From NCBI GenBank assembly GCA_900547775.1, contig URHW01000004.1, positions 1-64,000 of the forward strand: DNA of 64,000 bases, given 5' to 3'. The position numbers and the translations under genes are program-made. Source of the stretch: an uncultured Mycoplasmatota bacterium (GTDB lineage Bacteria; Bacillota_I; Bacilli_A; RF39; UBA660). The notes under the pieces were generated by a model. That model saw only the letters and a program-made list of their open reading frames with translations. It made no database searches and was not told the DNA's origin. Position 1 is the stretch's first letter. The number at the start of each line of letters is the position of its first letter. This document shows positions 52,561 to 61,593 of this stretch, piece by piece.

Positions 52561-53844
52561 CTAATTTACAACATAAGGTTTTTCCCTCGTACCATTTCCG
52601 GTTACGTTGGTCGTCGATTTAAGAGAAATCGAAGGACGAAGCCCGTAGGCGTTGCTCACGTTGAAGCCGACACCTTGTCCGCCAATGCCCCAAACGCTAG
52701 CGTTGCCGCCACGGAAGCCGTCAGGAGACAAAGACCACCAATAAGTGGCTGTAGCATTTTCTTGTAAATATGTTGTAGATACATTTTTATTATAAGCATA
52801 TCCTGCAAACGCTAGTTCATCTGCTGTTATTAATCCTACTTTTGATGTTATTTTACTTAGTTCTCCATTACATTTTAAACTAGGGCCCGTGCCTCCAGCA
52901 CTACCACTAGTACCTACTAATCTCTTGGTAGCGCCATAATATGTTTTATTTGTACCATATCCTAATCCAGTTGCATTTCCACCATATGACCATGGATTAT
53001 AACTTGTATCTGTTACATTTGTTTTATCATTACACCATATACTATTATCTATTACACTTTCATATGCTGTTAGATTATTATTATACCATGTTTCTAAATT
53101 AGTTAGTATTGTACTCTTATTAGTGTTTGCATGTGTAGCTTCATATGTACTAGAGCCTGGTGTTCCATACTTAAATCCTACATAAGCATTATCATAATAG
53201 TTTGTATTAAATGCACTTTTATATGTTTCACCAGAGTATCTTGCAAATGCTGCACTTGCACTATTATTTGCAGCATCACAAGGATTAGCTGCTCCAGTTG
53301 GATTATCATTATGTAAGATAAGTTTTACTGAACCATCTCCACCAATTCTAACTATTCTCCAGCACTTATTAGCAAATTCTACATAGTTATTTGTTACTGC
53401 ACCTCTAAAGTAATAAGATGTTCCATAATCATCTTCTGCAGATGCAAGTAATGCTTCATCAGCAGTAGATACTGCTGCTCCTGGTGTGGTTATTGGAGTC
53501 TTTACTTCATTATTTGCAAGTATTTTATCTTTAAATTTCAGATTAAATGAAACATTGCACCTCACATTACCAGCACTTATATCATTAAAAGACACTACCC
53601 ATTTTGTGCCATTCCATGTAGCCTTTGCTCCTGCGTCTTGTTTTATTCCATTTCTAGTACACTCTACAGTTGCCATATACTTATTTGTAGTTGGAAATGT
53701 AGTACTAGCTTTTCCATCAATAACAGCTGCTATGATAGGTCCATTATTATCTTCTAGTAAATCTTTTTTATCACTTTTACCATATATAAACATTCCAGAA
53801 ATAATTATCGTGCATACAATAATTAAACTAATTATTTTCTTCAT
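52561..53844 (-). CDS. Surface protein with C-type-lectin-like domain (paralogue 4, hypervariable end)
   Basis: A 427-residue protein. A different N terminus from the other paralogues: an anchor or signal (MKKIISLIIVCTIIISGMFI), then a short beta region with two Cys. From about residue 135 it becomes the same lectin-like domain (YFRGAVTNNYVEFANKCWRI, WCNDK, LKCNGELSK), with end WWSLSPDGFRGG...GLRPSISL. The last 130 bases of that domain are about 52-63% GC, many codons ending C or G. ATG 53844 is chosen because GGAAGG lies 7 bases away. It is about 26 kb from its nearest paralogue, next to the leuS terminator. Confidence 0.7.
   Translation of the reverse strand: MKKIISLIIVCTIIISGMFIYGKSDKKDLLEDNNGPIIAAVIDGKASTTFPTTNKYMATVECTRNGIKQDAGAKATWNGTKWVVSFNDISAGNVRCNVSFNLKFKDKILANNEVKTPITTPGAAVSTADEALLASAEDDYGTSYYFRGAVTNNYVEFANKCWRIVRIGGDGSVKLILHNDNPTGAANPCDAANNSASAAFARYSGETYKSAFNTNYYDNAYVGFKYGTPGSSTYEATHANTNKSTILTNLETWYNNNLTAYESVIDNSIWCNDKTNVTDTSYNPWSYGGNATGLGYGTNKTYYGATKRLVGTSGSAGGTGPSLKCNGELSKITSKVGLITADELAFAGYAYNKNVSTTYLQENATATYWWSLSPDGFRGGNASVWGIGGQGVGFNVSNAYGLRPSISLKSTTNVTGNGTREKPYVVN
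52598..52745 (-). other. Candidate DGR variable region, copy C
   Basis: The segment starts TGGTGGTCTTTGTCTCCT and ends CGTCCTTCGATTTCTCTT. I count 69 G/C in 120 bases (52601-52720). GGCTTC, GCT, GTTTGG and the closing bases match copy A, while most bases between differ at codon positions 1 and 2. Past the closing part, ACCAACGTAACCGGA is identical to copy A. Confidence 0.6.
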
Positions 53845-53898
53845 ATTCATACCTTCCTTATGATAACATTATATAATAATAATTTTATTTAGTCCATA

Positions 53899-53930
53899 GA
53901 AAAACTTGGAAATATTTCATCCAAGTTTTA
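53899..53930 (-). terminator. Terminator of the leuS operon
   Basis: AAAACTTGGA / TCCAAGTTTT arms followed by C and T on the minus strand overlap the leuS stop. Confidence 0.75.
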
Positions 53931-56327
53931 TTTAACTACAACACTAACAATTCTCTTTGGTACTACAATAACTTTAACTATATTAAGGCCATCGGTATAC
54001 TTTTTTACGTTTTCATTATTAAGTGCTTTCGCCTTTATTTCTTCTTCAGTATCTTCTTCACTAATTAGTACGCTTCCTCTAAGTTTTCCATTAACTTGTA
54101 CGCCTATCTCAAACTCAGAATCAGTTGTTTTACTTTCGTCATATTCTGGCCAAGAACTTACTGCAAATTCTTTGCCTAACTTACATTCCTCATTTAACTC
54201 TTCAGTAATATGAGGTGCAATTGGATTAAGAAGTGCTAGTAATGTTCTATAATCCTTATGCGTAATAGACTCTTCTTTTTCCATAGCATTAAGTAAAATC
54301 ATTAAAGCACTTACTGCTGTATTATATTTCATACTAAGTAAATCATTAGTAACCTTCTTAATTGTCTTATGCATTAAACTTTCTAAATTTTTAGAATACT
54401 CATCACCACAGGTAAGTTTACCCTTAATTCTATCTACTCTTTCTAAGAATTTCTTGCATCCCTTTAAACCATTTTCACTCCAAGCAGCATCTTTAGGATA
54501 ATCACCGATAAACATTTCATAAGTTCTAAGAGCATCAGCACCATAATTAGCAACCATATCATCTGGATTTACTACATTACCTTTACTCTTACTCATCTTT
54601 TCATTGTTTTCACCTAAAATCATACCATGAGCAACTCTCTTTTTAAATGGTTCTCTAACGCTAACTAAGCCTTGATCATACAAAAATTGATTCCAGAATC
54701 TTGCATAAAGCAAATGTCTCGTAGCATGTTCCATACCACCATTATAATAATCAACTTGTCCCCAGTAATCCATTGCATCACGACTAGCAAACTCTTTATC
54801 ATTATTTGGATCCATATATCTAATCCAGTACCAAGATGATCCAGCCCAGTTAGGCATTGTATCAGTTTCTCTCTTCGCCATCTTTCCGCAGTGTGGACAA
54901 GGAACATTTACCCATTCATCTAATGTACTTAGTGGGCTTTCTCCATTATCAGTTGGTTCATAACTCTTAACATCAGGTAGTACTAAAGGTAGTTCTTCCT
55001 CTGGAACAGGAACCCATCCACAATCCTCACAATAAATCATTGGAATTGGTTCACCCCAGAATCTTTGTCTAGAGAAAATCCAGTCTTGTAATCTATAATT
55101 AGTAGTTTTCTTACCAATATGATTATCTTCTAAATACTTAAGGCATGTATTAATTGCATCTTCCTTACCAAGTCCATTTAAAACACCTGAATTAATATGA
55201 ACACCATCACCAGTATAAGCCTCCTTAGAAATATCTCCGCCTTCAATAACTGGAATAATCTTAATGCCAAACTTTTTTGCAAAAGCATAATCTCTAGTAT
55301 CATGAGCAGGAACTGCCATAATAGCACCAGTACCATATCCCGCTAAAACATAATCAGAAACATATATTGGAATAACTTCCCCACTAACCGGATTAACCGC
55401 TTCAAGCCCATTTAATTTAATACCAGTCTTCTCCTTACTCTCATCAGTTCTTTCAATCTCACTCTTTGCTTTAGCAGCATCTTGATAAGCCTTTAACTCA
55501 TCTATATTCTTAATTCTATCTTGATACTTTTCTAAAAATGGATGTTCAGGGCTCATTACCATAAATGTTACACCATACAAAGTATCACATCTTGTTGTAA
55601 ATACCTTAAGCATATCTTCAGTATCCTTAAGTTTAAAATCAACTTCAGCACCAACACTCTTACCAATCCAGTTAATCTGTGCTGTCTTAATCTTCTCCAT
55701 AAAGTCAGTATCTTTAAGTCCCTCAATCAAACTATCTGCATAAGCAGTCATCTTTAGCATCCACTGATTCTTAAGTTTCTTTTCAACCTTAGAACCACAT
55801 CTTTCACATACTCCCCCAGCAGCATCCTCATTAGATAATCCCATCTTACAATTAGGACACCAATTAATATCCTTCTCAGCCTTATATGCTAAACCAGCCT
55901 TATAAAACTGTAAAAACTGCCACTGCGTCCACTTATAATACTCTGGACTACTTGTATTAATCTCTCTACTCCAATCAAATGATATACCAAGTGCTTTAAT
56001 TTGATGTTTAAAATTATCTATACACTCACTAACCATCTTACTTGGATATACGTGATTTTTTATTGCATACTGCTCTGCTGGAGCCCCAAATGCATCCCAA
56101 CCAATTGGATATAAAACATTATACCCCTGTGCCCTTTTAAGTCTTGCCATTGCATCAAGTGCTGTATAACTTCTAACATGTCCTACATGAAGCCCAGCTC
56201 CTGATGGATATGGAAACTCAACCAAAATATAATACTTTTTCTTATCACTATTATTCTTAGCAGTAAATACCCCTTCTTCTTCCCATCTCTTTTGCCATTT
56301 CCTTTCAATAACTCTTGTATTAATCAT
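53928..56327 (-). CDS. leuS: Leucyl-tRNA synthetase
   Basis: A 799-residue class I synthetase. The HIGH-type motif sits in FPYPSGAGLHVGH near residue 37, four Cys form the zinc knuckle (CPNCKMG...CERCGS), the editing domain spans about 220-400, the LeuRS-type insert follows, and KMSKSKGNVVNP is near 575. Length matches bacterial LeuRS. It overlaps the upstream small membrane protein by 4 bases and both follow a leucine T-box, so uncharged tRNA-Leu should raise expression. Confidence 0.95.
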   Translation of the reverse strand: MINTRVIERKWQKRWEEEGVFTAKNNSDKKKYYILVEFPYPSGAGLHVGHVRSYTALDAMARLKRAQGYNVLYPIGWDAFGAPAEQYAIKNHVYPSKMVSECIDNFKHQIKALGISFDWSREINTSSPEYYKWTQWQFLQFYKAGLAYKAEKDINWCPNCKMGLSNEDAAGGVCERCGSKVEKKLKNQWMLKMTAYADSLIEGLKDTDFMEKIKTAQINWIGKSVGAEVDFKLKDTEDMLKVFTTRCDTLYGVTFMVMSPEHPFLEKYQDRIKNIDELKAYQDAAKAKSEIERTDESKEKTGIKLNGLEAVNPVSGEVIPIYVSDYVLAGYGTGAIMAVPAHDTRDYAFAKKFGIKIIPVIEGGDISKEAYTGDGVHINSGVLNGLGKEDAINTCLKYLEDNHIGKKTTNYRLQDWIFSRQRFWGEPIPMIYCEDCGWVPVPEEELPLVLPDVKSYEPTDNGESPLSTLDEWVNVPCPHCGKMAKRETDTMPNWAGSSWYWIRYMDPNNDKEFASRDAMDYWGQVDYYNGGMEHATRHLLYARFWNQFLYDQGLVSVREPFKKRVAHGMILGENNEKMSKSKGNVVNPDDMVANYGADALRTYEMFIGDYPKDAAWSENGLKGCKKFLERVDRIKGKLTCGDEYSKNLESLMHKTIKKVTNDLLSMKYNTAVSALMILLNAMEKEESITHKDYRTLLALLNPIAPHITEELNEECKLGKEFAVSSWPEYDESKTTDSEFEIGVQVNGKLRGSVLISEEDTEEEIKAKALNNENVKKYTDGLNIVKVIVVPKRIVSVVVK

Positions 56328-56680
56328 TTTTTATCACCTTTCTTCTCTTTTTTAATTAAAATTTTACCAAGTGCTCCATACACTAAAAATATCATTATAA
56401 ATAAAAGTCCAAATCCCGTCAGTACCTGCCATACATAGCCTACCTTTAAACTAGTACATACTGTTCCACTTACACTTATTATAAACGCATTAAGAAGTGC
56501 AAATACAATCCATAACCGTTTAAAATTCATATTCTTAATTTTAACCCCATACTTATAACATAAAAACTTAACCTCTTTAGTTTCCTTAATTGTTCCCTTC
56601 TTATACTTAATTAAATAAATTATAAAATAAGTTACAAACACAAATACAAAACTAACTATAAATACAATTAAACTCTCCAT
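56324..56680 (-). CDS. Small membrane protein in the leuS operon
   Basis: A 118-residue protein with three hydrophobic segments (about 4-24, 55-75, 85-108) and basic ends, suggesting a small integral membrane protein. I do not recognise a family. A strong GGAGG precedes ATG. It is the first gene behind the leucine T-box and shares 4 bases with leuS, so it should respond to leucine charging; the reason for this link is unknown. Confidence 0.65.
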   Translation of the reverse strand: MESLIVFIVSFVFVFVTYFIIYLIKYKKGTIKETKEVKFLCYKYGVKIKNMNFKRLWIVFALLNAFIISVSGTVCTSLKVGYVWQVLTGFGLLFIMIFLVYGALGKILIKKEKKGDKK

Positions 56681-56694
56681 ACGCCTCCATTAAA

Positions 56695-56874
56695 AAACGG
56701 CCCTACATCCAAAGGACGAAAGACCGTGGTACCACCTTAATTATTACTCTAAGTTTTAAAGATCTTCACCTAACACATCCAAAAGCAAGTTCATAAATCT
56801 TTATTGTTAACTCTCACCACCCGTTAACTCTCTTTAAAATAAACAATTTACTAATACTCTTTCTTCATCTGCTT
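56695..56874 (-). promoter_or_regulatory. Leucine T-box leader
   Basis: A full-length T-box on the minus strand: GATGAAGAAAGAGTATTAGTA opens stem I; the distal AGAGAG...GGTGGTGAGAG part and a GAACTTGC specifier region with CTT (Leu) follow. The T-box AAGGTGGTACCACGG comes next, with an overlapping terminator ending GGCCGTTTTTT near 56695. It controls the small membrane gene and leuS. Confidence 0.9.
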
Positions 56875-56881
56875 AAAATGT

Positions 56882-56910
56882 ATTATATTAAATTTCTGCA
56901 ATATATTCAA
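56882..56910 (-). promoter_or_regulatory. Promoter of the leucine T-box unit
   Basis: TTGAAT (56905-56910) and TATAAT (56882-56887) on the minus strand are 17 bases apart. It lies over the 3' end of the GH31 gene. Confidence 0.7.
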
Positions 56911-59293
56911 GTAATTTTATAAACATTCTTATATATTTACCATTTAATCCTTTAACTCTTAATTTTCTAATCTCGATTCTCTTACTCTTAATTTCTAAGT
57001 CACTAAATAAAATTGCCGCTATATTCTCTTTCAAACTAGTCTTAATCTGTAAATCACTTAAAATACTATCAATATCATCATTAATAATTCTCTCTGCATC
57101 AATCTCAATATCTTTACCCCTACAATTGATTGTAAGCTGCTTAGCAGTAGATACGTCCTTAACAAGCACTACAAAATCATTACCATCAACATAACTATCA
57201 TAATTATCATACTGTGCATCAGCAATATAAACTGTTACATCACTAGCTTTTCTTGTATTTCTAAAACGTACTAAATAATCTCTCTTTAACGGAACTATTC
57301 CACTCTTACCCTCTGTAGGTCTAATAATAACCGTAAAATTATTCGCCTGGTAATTATAATCAATATCTGTAACTAAATAAAAACCATCCTCATAAGCCGT
57401 ACTAATTCCATCATCCTCATATAACTTATAAACATTACTAGCACCAGGAAATACATGTACCTCTAACTTACTAGGTACTCCTGTATTATTTAAATCCTCA
57501 TTAGATATAAAACTCATTGGAATAATCGTTCCTTGTTTAGCAAACACTGGATAATCCTCATCTTTAAAGAATGATACGTACCTCTTACCACCAATAAACT
57601 TCTTACCAGTCTTAAAATCATACCACACACCATTAGGTAAAAATATCCTATGAATAGTACGATTCATTAAAACATCCTTCTTAGACGTAATTGGCGCTAT
57701 AAATAACTCTGTTCCAAAATAGTATTCATTTCTATATATAGGTTCATCATAAATCTCTGGATACTTATAATAAAGTGGTTGAACCAAAGGAAGACCAGTC
57801 TTAGAATACTTATAAGCCTCTGTATAAATATATGGAATAAGTCTGTGTCTAAGTTTCAAATACTCCTTAACAACACTAAATGTTTTAACATCCCAAAGCC
57901 AAGGCTCTCTCTTATAAAAATGAGAAGCATCACTACTAAAACGAAGTATTGGACTATACGTCCCAAACTGTACATATCTCATATAAAGTTCAGGATCCTC
58001 TATTCCCCCTTTAAATCCTCCAATATCATGACTCCACCAAGATAGTCCAATATTCGCAGCCCTTGAATTATACTCTGGAAGCATCTTCAAACTATCCCAA
58101 GACACAATTGTCTTACCACTATATAAAACAGGCATCAAATGAGAAGCAAGCATTCCATTTCTAGATAATATCATTCCTCTACTCTTCTTACCAGACTTAT
58201 AATTATTAAAATGATAATAATTAAGTGCTCTTAATGTATATAAATCACTAGGATTATTATAATCTATCCAATAAAAATCTACTCCCATATCATTAAGTGG
58301 CTTAATAAACTCATCAAAATATGCTGTTAACATTTGCTTATTAAAAACATTAAAAGGAATAACCCCATCACCAGTATAACCAGCTATCTGCTTAAATCTT
58401 GTATAGCCTATCTCATCAGGACTAATTCCACCAGAAGGATCCACATTAAGGCCAAGCCTTATATTATTACTATGTAAATAATCAGTAAGTTCTTTAGGAT
58501 TAGGTATCAAATTATAATCAAAAGTATATCCACTATAAGTATTTTCATAAGTCATGTGCCATTCAGGTCCAAGCAAAAACACAGATAACGGAATCTCATT
58601 CTTCTTAAAAGCCCAAACTAAATCTTCAATCATCTTAGTATTATAAGTTACATCCTTATTCCACCATACACCTAAAGCATATCTAGGAAGCAAATTAGGT
58701 TTTAAAGTAAGTTTAAAATAATCTCTTAAACAATATCCAAAATCTTTTCGATACATAAACACATAAGTATCTATTCTCTCATCACTTCTCCTACCAAGTG
58801 ATCCATCCTTATTAAATATAAGACTCTTACTATCATCTAAAGAAACAAAACCATCAGTTGAATAAAGACCTTTACTAAAACTAGCACTACTATCATCTAA
58901 ACTAGAACTTGTACCTTTAAAATTTCTCGCTTCAGCAGCACCAAAAAACCAAACCTTATCTGTATTATTTAAACTAATCTTAAAATTAGCACTAGGGTTC
59001 ATCTTAGTTCCATAAAAAGGCTTACCTTTCTGATACTCAAGTTTAAAATAATTAGTCGTAATAACTAAAAAGTTATCATCTTCCTTCTTCATAAACTTAG
59101 GAACATCAAATTTTCTAAACTTAACAAGTTCAGTAGGCCTATCCTCAAACTTACCATTAGCATTATACTCTATACGCACTAAAATATCAGATAATATAGT
59201 TATCCTATAATTAACTCCTCTAATAATAGCAGCATCTAAACTTATCGCATCATCATAATTTTTAAATTCAAAATAGTCTTTCACCTTAATCAA
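56888..59293 (-). CDS. Glycoside hydrolase family 31 enzyme, atypical active site
   Basis: An 801-residue protein without a signal peptide. A beta-sandwich N domain (about 1-200) is followed by a TIM barrel (about 205-560) with LGVWWNKDVTYNTKM, LLGPEWHMTYENTYSGYTFD, GLNVDPSGGISPDEIG and DFYWIDYNNPS, then C-terminal beta domains. The GH31 nucleophile region W-x-D is present (YWIDYNN). Around the usual acid/base the sequence is LYSGKTIVSWDSLK; the classical motif has SGD, so Lys replaces that Asp. The SWWSHDIGGFKGGIEDPELY block is conserved. It is probably an intracellular alpha-glycosidase or transglycosylase of a sub-group; the substrate is unknown. Confidence 0.75.
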   Translation of the reverse strand: MIKVKDYFEFKNYDDAISLDAAIIRGVNYRITILSDILVRIEYNANGKFEDRPTELVKFRKFDVPKFMKKEDDNFLVITTNYFKLEYQKGKPFYGTKMNPSANFKISLNNTDKVWFFGAAEARNFKGTSSSLDDSSASFSKGLYSTDGFVSLDDSKSLIFNKDGSLGRRSDERIDTYVFMYRKDFGYCLRDYFKLTLKPNLLPRYALGVWWNKDVTYNTKMIEDLVWAFKKNEIPLSVFLLGPEWHMTYENTYSGYTFDYNLIPNPKELTDYLHSNNIRLGLNVDPSGGISPDEIGYTRFKQIAGYTGDGVIPFNVFNKQMLTAYFDEFIKPLNDMGVDFYWIDYNNPSDLYTLRALNYYHFNNYKSGKKSRGMILSRNGMLASHLMPVLYSGKTIVSWDSLKMLPEYNSRAANIGLSWWSHDIGGFKGGIEDPELYMRYVQFGTYSPILRFSSDASHFYKREPWLWDVKTFSVVKEYLKLRHRLIPYIYTEAYKYSKTGLPLVQPLYYKYPEIYDEPIYRNEYYFGTELFIAPITSKKDVLMNRTIHRIFLPNGVWYDFKTGKKFIGGKRYVSFFKDEDYPVFAKQGTIIPMSFISNEDLNNTGVPSKLEVHVFPGASNVYKLYEDDGISTAYEDGFYLVTDIDYNYQANNFTVIIRPTEGKSGIVPLKRDYLVRFRNTRKASDVTVYIADAQYDNYDSYVDGNDFVVLVKDVSTAKQLTINCRGKDIEIDAERIINDDIDSILSDLQIKTSLKENIAAILFSDLEIKSKRIEIRKLRVKGLNGKYIRMFIKLLEYIAEI

Positions 59294-59359
59294 CCCTAAC
59301 TATCATAAATTAATTTTAACACACAAAAACCATCATTTCAATTAACTTATAAAAAGAAT

Positions 59360-59383
59360 AAAAAAAGGTGCAAATAATACACC
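59360..59383 (-). terminator. Terminator of the DUF4143 ATPase gene
   Basis: GGTGTATTATTTGCACC forms a hairpin followed by seven T on the minus strand, just after the stop codon. Confidence 0.75.
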
Positions 59384-59390
59384 AATTTAT

Positions 59391-60590
59391 CTACTCATCA
59401 CTAAGCAACCAATCAACAACATTAACTTTTCTTATACCATCATAATCAGTTTCAAGGTCCATATCCAAGGTTAATAATGTTTTAGGATAATGATCTCCAG
59501 TTTTTTGAAGAGATCGTAATTCTCTTTCAAGTACCTTTTCATCTCTAACAGTTAATGCAACTTGATAATATCTAAGCCCATCTCTATTCTCAGCAACAAA
59601 ATCAACTTCTAAATCATCAACTTTTCCAACATATACCTTATAACCCCTTCTTAAAAGTTCAAGATATACTATATTTTCTAATATATGGCCCATATCACTA
59701 TCAGCTTTTTTACCTAATAAATAACTTCTTAAACCAGAATCTACAACATAATACTTATAATCCCTAGCAAGCAAATTCTTCCCCTTTACATCAAATCTTT
59801 CAGCTTTATATATCAAAAAGCTTTCTAAAAGTGCAGTTATATAATTTTCTACAGTATGATTACTTGTTGAAATGCCTTTACTAGTTAATGTATCACTTAT
59901 CTTTTTTATAGATATAGGACTACCAATACTATCAAATATATATTTTATTACACTCTCTAATAACAACTTATCTGTAATATTATTTCTAGCCATGATATCT
60001 TTGTAAACAATTGTTGAAAATATACCATCTAAATACTTATCTAAATCATTTACATTAGACTTTAATATATTTATATTTCCTGGCATTCCACCATTTCTCA
60101 TGTAATCTAAAAATAACTGTTGATAATTATTATTATCAAATGCAGACACATATTCTTTAAAAGACAATGGTAACATTTTGATTTCTATGTATCTTCCAGA
60201 TAATAACGTTGCAAGTTCACCAGATAAAAGATAAGCATTAGATCCTGTTATATAAACATCAACATTCTTCTTTATATATAAACTATCAACTGCTCTCTGA
60301 AAGCCTGGAACATTTTGTACTTCATCTAAAAAAACATAAAAATTATCTTCAGAAATTATTTTCTCATTAATAAAATGATATAACTCTTTATAATCCTTAA
60401 AATCATAGTCAGCATCCTCTAAATTAATATATATTATTTGATTAGACTTTACTCCACTCATTTTTAAATAATCTATAAATAAATCAAATAACGTGGACTT
60501 ACCACATCTTCTTATACCAGTAACAACCTTAATCAAATCTTTATCTTTCCATCTTATCAACTCATCAAGATATTCTTCCCTATTTATCAT
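59391..60590 (-). CDS. AAA family ATPase with DUF4143 C terminus
   Basis: A 399-residue protein. The N-terminal AAA_14-type domain has TGIRRCGKSTLF (Walker A) near residue 27, an FLDEVQNVPGFQRA Walker B near 90 and ITGSNAYLLSGELA. The C-terminal DUF4143 domain (about 195-370) has YVVDSGLRSYLLGKK and EVDFVAENRDGLRYYQVA, a restriction-endonuclease-like pattern (E-x-D, then Q). Such proteins are frequent in accessory genomes; their role is unknown. A near-consensus promoter and a long palindrome lie upstream. Confidence 0.8.
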   Translation of the reverse strand: MINREEYLDELIRWKDKDLIKVVTGIRRCGKSTLFDLFIDYLKMSGVKSNQIIYINLEDADYDFKDYKELYHFINEKIISEDNFYVFLDEVQNVPGFQRAVDSLYIKKNVDVYITGSNAYLLSGELATLLSGRYIEIKMLPLSFKEYVSAFDNNNYQQLFLDYMRNGGMPGNINILKSNVNDLDKYLDGIFSTIVYKDIMARNNITDKLLLESVIKYIFDSIGSPISIKKISDTLTSKGISTSNHTVENYITALLESFLIYKAERFDVKGKNLLARDYKYYVVDSGLRSYLLGKKADSDMGHILENIVYLELLRRGYKVYVGKVDDLEVDFVAENRDGLRYYQVALTVRDEKVLERELRSLQKTGDHYPKTLLTLDMDLETDYDGIRKVNVVDWLLSDE

Positions 60591-60608
60591 CTTACCACCT
60601 CAATATAA

Positions 60609-60636
60609 ATTATACACAAATTTATGAAATTGTCAA
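60609..60636 (-). promoter_or_regulatory. Promoter of the DUF4143 ATPase gene
   Basis: TTGACA (60631-60636) and TATAAT (60609-60614), both perfect matches to consensus, are 16 bases apart on the minus strand. Start is expected about 12 bases before the ribosome site GAGGTGG. Confidence 0.75.
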
Positions 60637-60661
60637 GTTTTGGAAATATTTTTCCAAAACT
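60636..60661. promoter_or_regulatory. Operator-like palindrome at the ATPase promoter
   Basis: AGTTTTGGAAA and TTTCCAAAACT (11-base arms, 4-base centre) form a near-perfect palindrome that touches the -35 box. A strong promoter with a palindrome at its edge suggests binding of a dimeric regulator, but which one is unknown. Confidence 0.6.
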
Positions 60662-60737
60662 ATTACTTTTTAGATACTTGTGGAAACGATAACTTAAATA
60701 TATTAATCATAAATTATCATTTCTTAAGCAACTTCAA

Positions 60738-60766
60738 TTGACATTTGCATACATTTAATATATAAT
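60738..60766 (+). promoter_or_regulatory. Promoter of rpsD
   Basis: TTGACA and TATAAT, both perfect, are spaced 17 bases apart and point to the S4 leader. This is among the strongest promoters in the window. Confidence 0.85.
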
Positions 60767-60769
60767 ACT

Positions 60770-60905
60770 CTTGCGTATTTAGGCAGGTTCTTATTAACTT
60801 ATAACGTGTTTATTTGCAAGAACTTTAGTAACTTAACTGCCTTAAGTGAAAAAAATAATAAACACCCTACTTAGAAGATAAGAATTCCTTTAAACGAAAG
60901 AAAGG
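60770..60905 (+). promoter_or_regulatory. Autoregulatory S4 leader of rpsD
   Basis: The leader folds into nested stems: AGGCAG pairs with CTGCCT and GTTCTT pairs with AAGAAC inside. Position and shape match the Firmicutes ribosomal S4 leader, in which S4 binds its own mRNA and blocks translation. GAAAGGAGAAA supplies the ribosome site. Confidence 0.75.
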
Positions 60906-60914
60906 AGAAATATT

Positions 60915-61517
60915 ATGTCAAGATATACTGGTCCAGCATATAAGAAGTCTCGTAAATTAGGTTTCTCATGCCTAGAAAATGGTAAAGAACTAGCAAGACG
61001 TCCTTATGCTCCTGGAATTCATGGAACAAGTAGAAGAAGAAAACTTAGTGAATATGGTATTCAGTTAGAAGAAAAACAAAAAGTTAGATTTATGTATGGT
61101 TTAACTGAAAAACAATTTGCTCATACTTTCGAAAAAGCTTCTAAAATGAAAGGTATCGCTGGTGAAAACTTCCTAAAACTTTTAGAAAGTCGTTTAGATA
61201 ACGTTGTATATCGTATGGGTCTAGCTAATACTAGACGTGGTGCAAGACAACTTGTTAACCATGGACACATTCTTGTTAATGGAGAATGTGTAGATATCCC
61301 ATCATATACTGTTAAAGTTGGTAGTACTATTTCTGTTAAAGAAAAGTCACTTAACCATCCAGCAATGAAACAAGCTTTAGAAAACACTTTAAATCGTCCT
61401 GCATATGTTGAATTTGACGATAAGAAGATGACTGGAACTTACTTAAGACTTCCAGAAAGAAGCGAACTAAACGCTGATATCAATGAATCACTAATTGTTG
61501 AATACTACAACAGATAG
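60915..61517 (+). CDS. rpsD: Ribosomal protein S4
   Basis: A 200-residue small-subunit protein that starts 30S assembly. N-terminal region MSRYTGPAYKKSRKLGFSCL and the S4 RNA-binding domain (about 90-160: LESRLDNVVYRMGLANTRRG, ARQLVNHGHILVNGE) are clear. There is no N-terminal four-Cys zinc motif, so it is a Cys-minus form as in many low-GC Firmicutes. It has its own promoter, autoregulatory leader and terminator. Confidence 0.97.
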   Translation: MSRYTGPAYKKSRKLGFSCLENGKELARRPYAPGIHGTSRRRKLSEYGIQLEEKQKVRFMYGLTEKQFAHTFEKASKMKGIAGENFLKLLESRLDNVVYRMGLANTRRGARQLVNHGHILVNGECVDIPSYTVKVGSTISVKEKSLNHPAMKQALENTLNRPAYVEFDDKKMTGTYLRLPERSELNADINESLIVEYYNR

Positions 61518-61521
61518 TAAC

Positions 61522-61548
61522 AAACTCCCATTTTGGGAGTTTTATTTT
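61522..61548 (+). terminator. Terminator of rpsD
   Basis: AACTCCC / GGGAGTT arms with a 4-base loop and then TTTATTTT, directly after the rpsD stop. Confidence 0.85.
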
Positions 61549-61593
61549 GCTTTAATTTATGCTATTATAGAGAACAAAAAGAAGGAATTTAAT

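Noticed and set aside
61495..61593. Upstream extension of the 61.6 kb gene
   Set aside because: It would overlap rpsD and run through its terminator; the ATG at 61594 has a good ribosome site.
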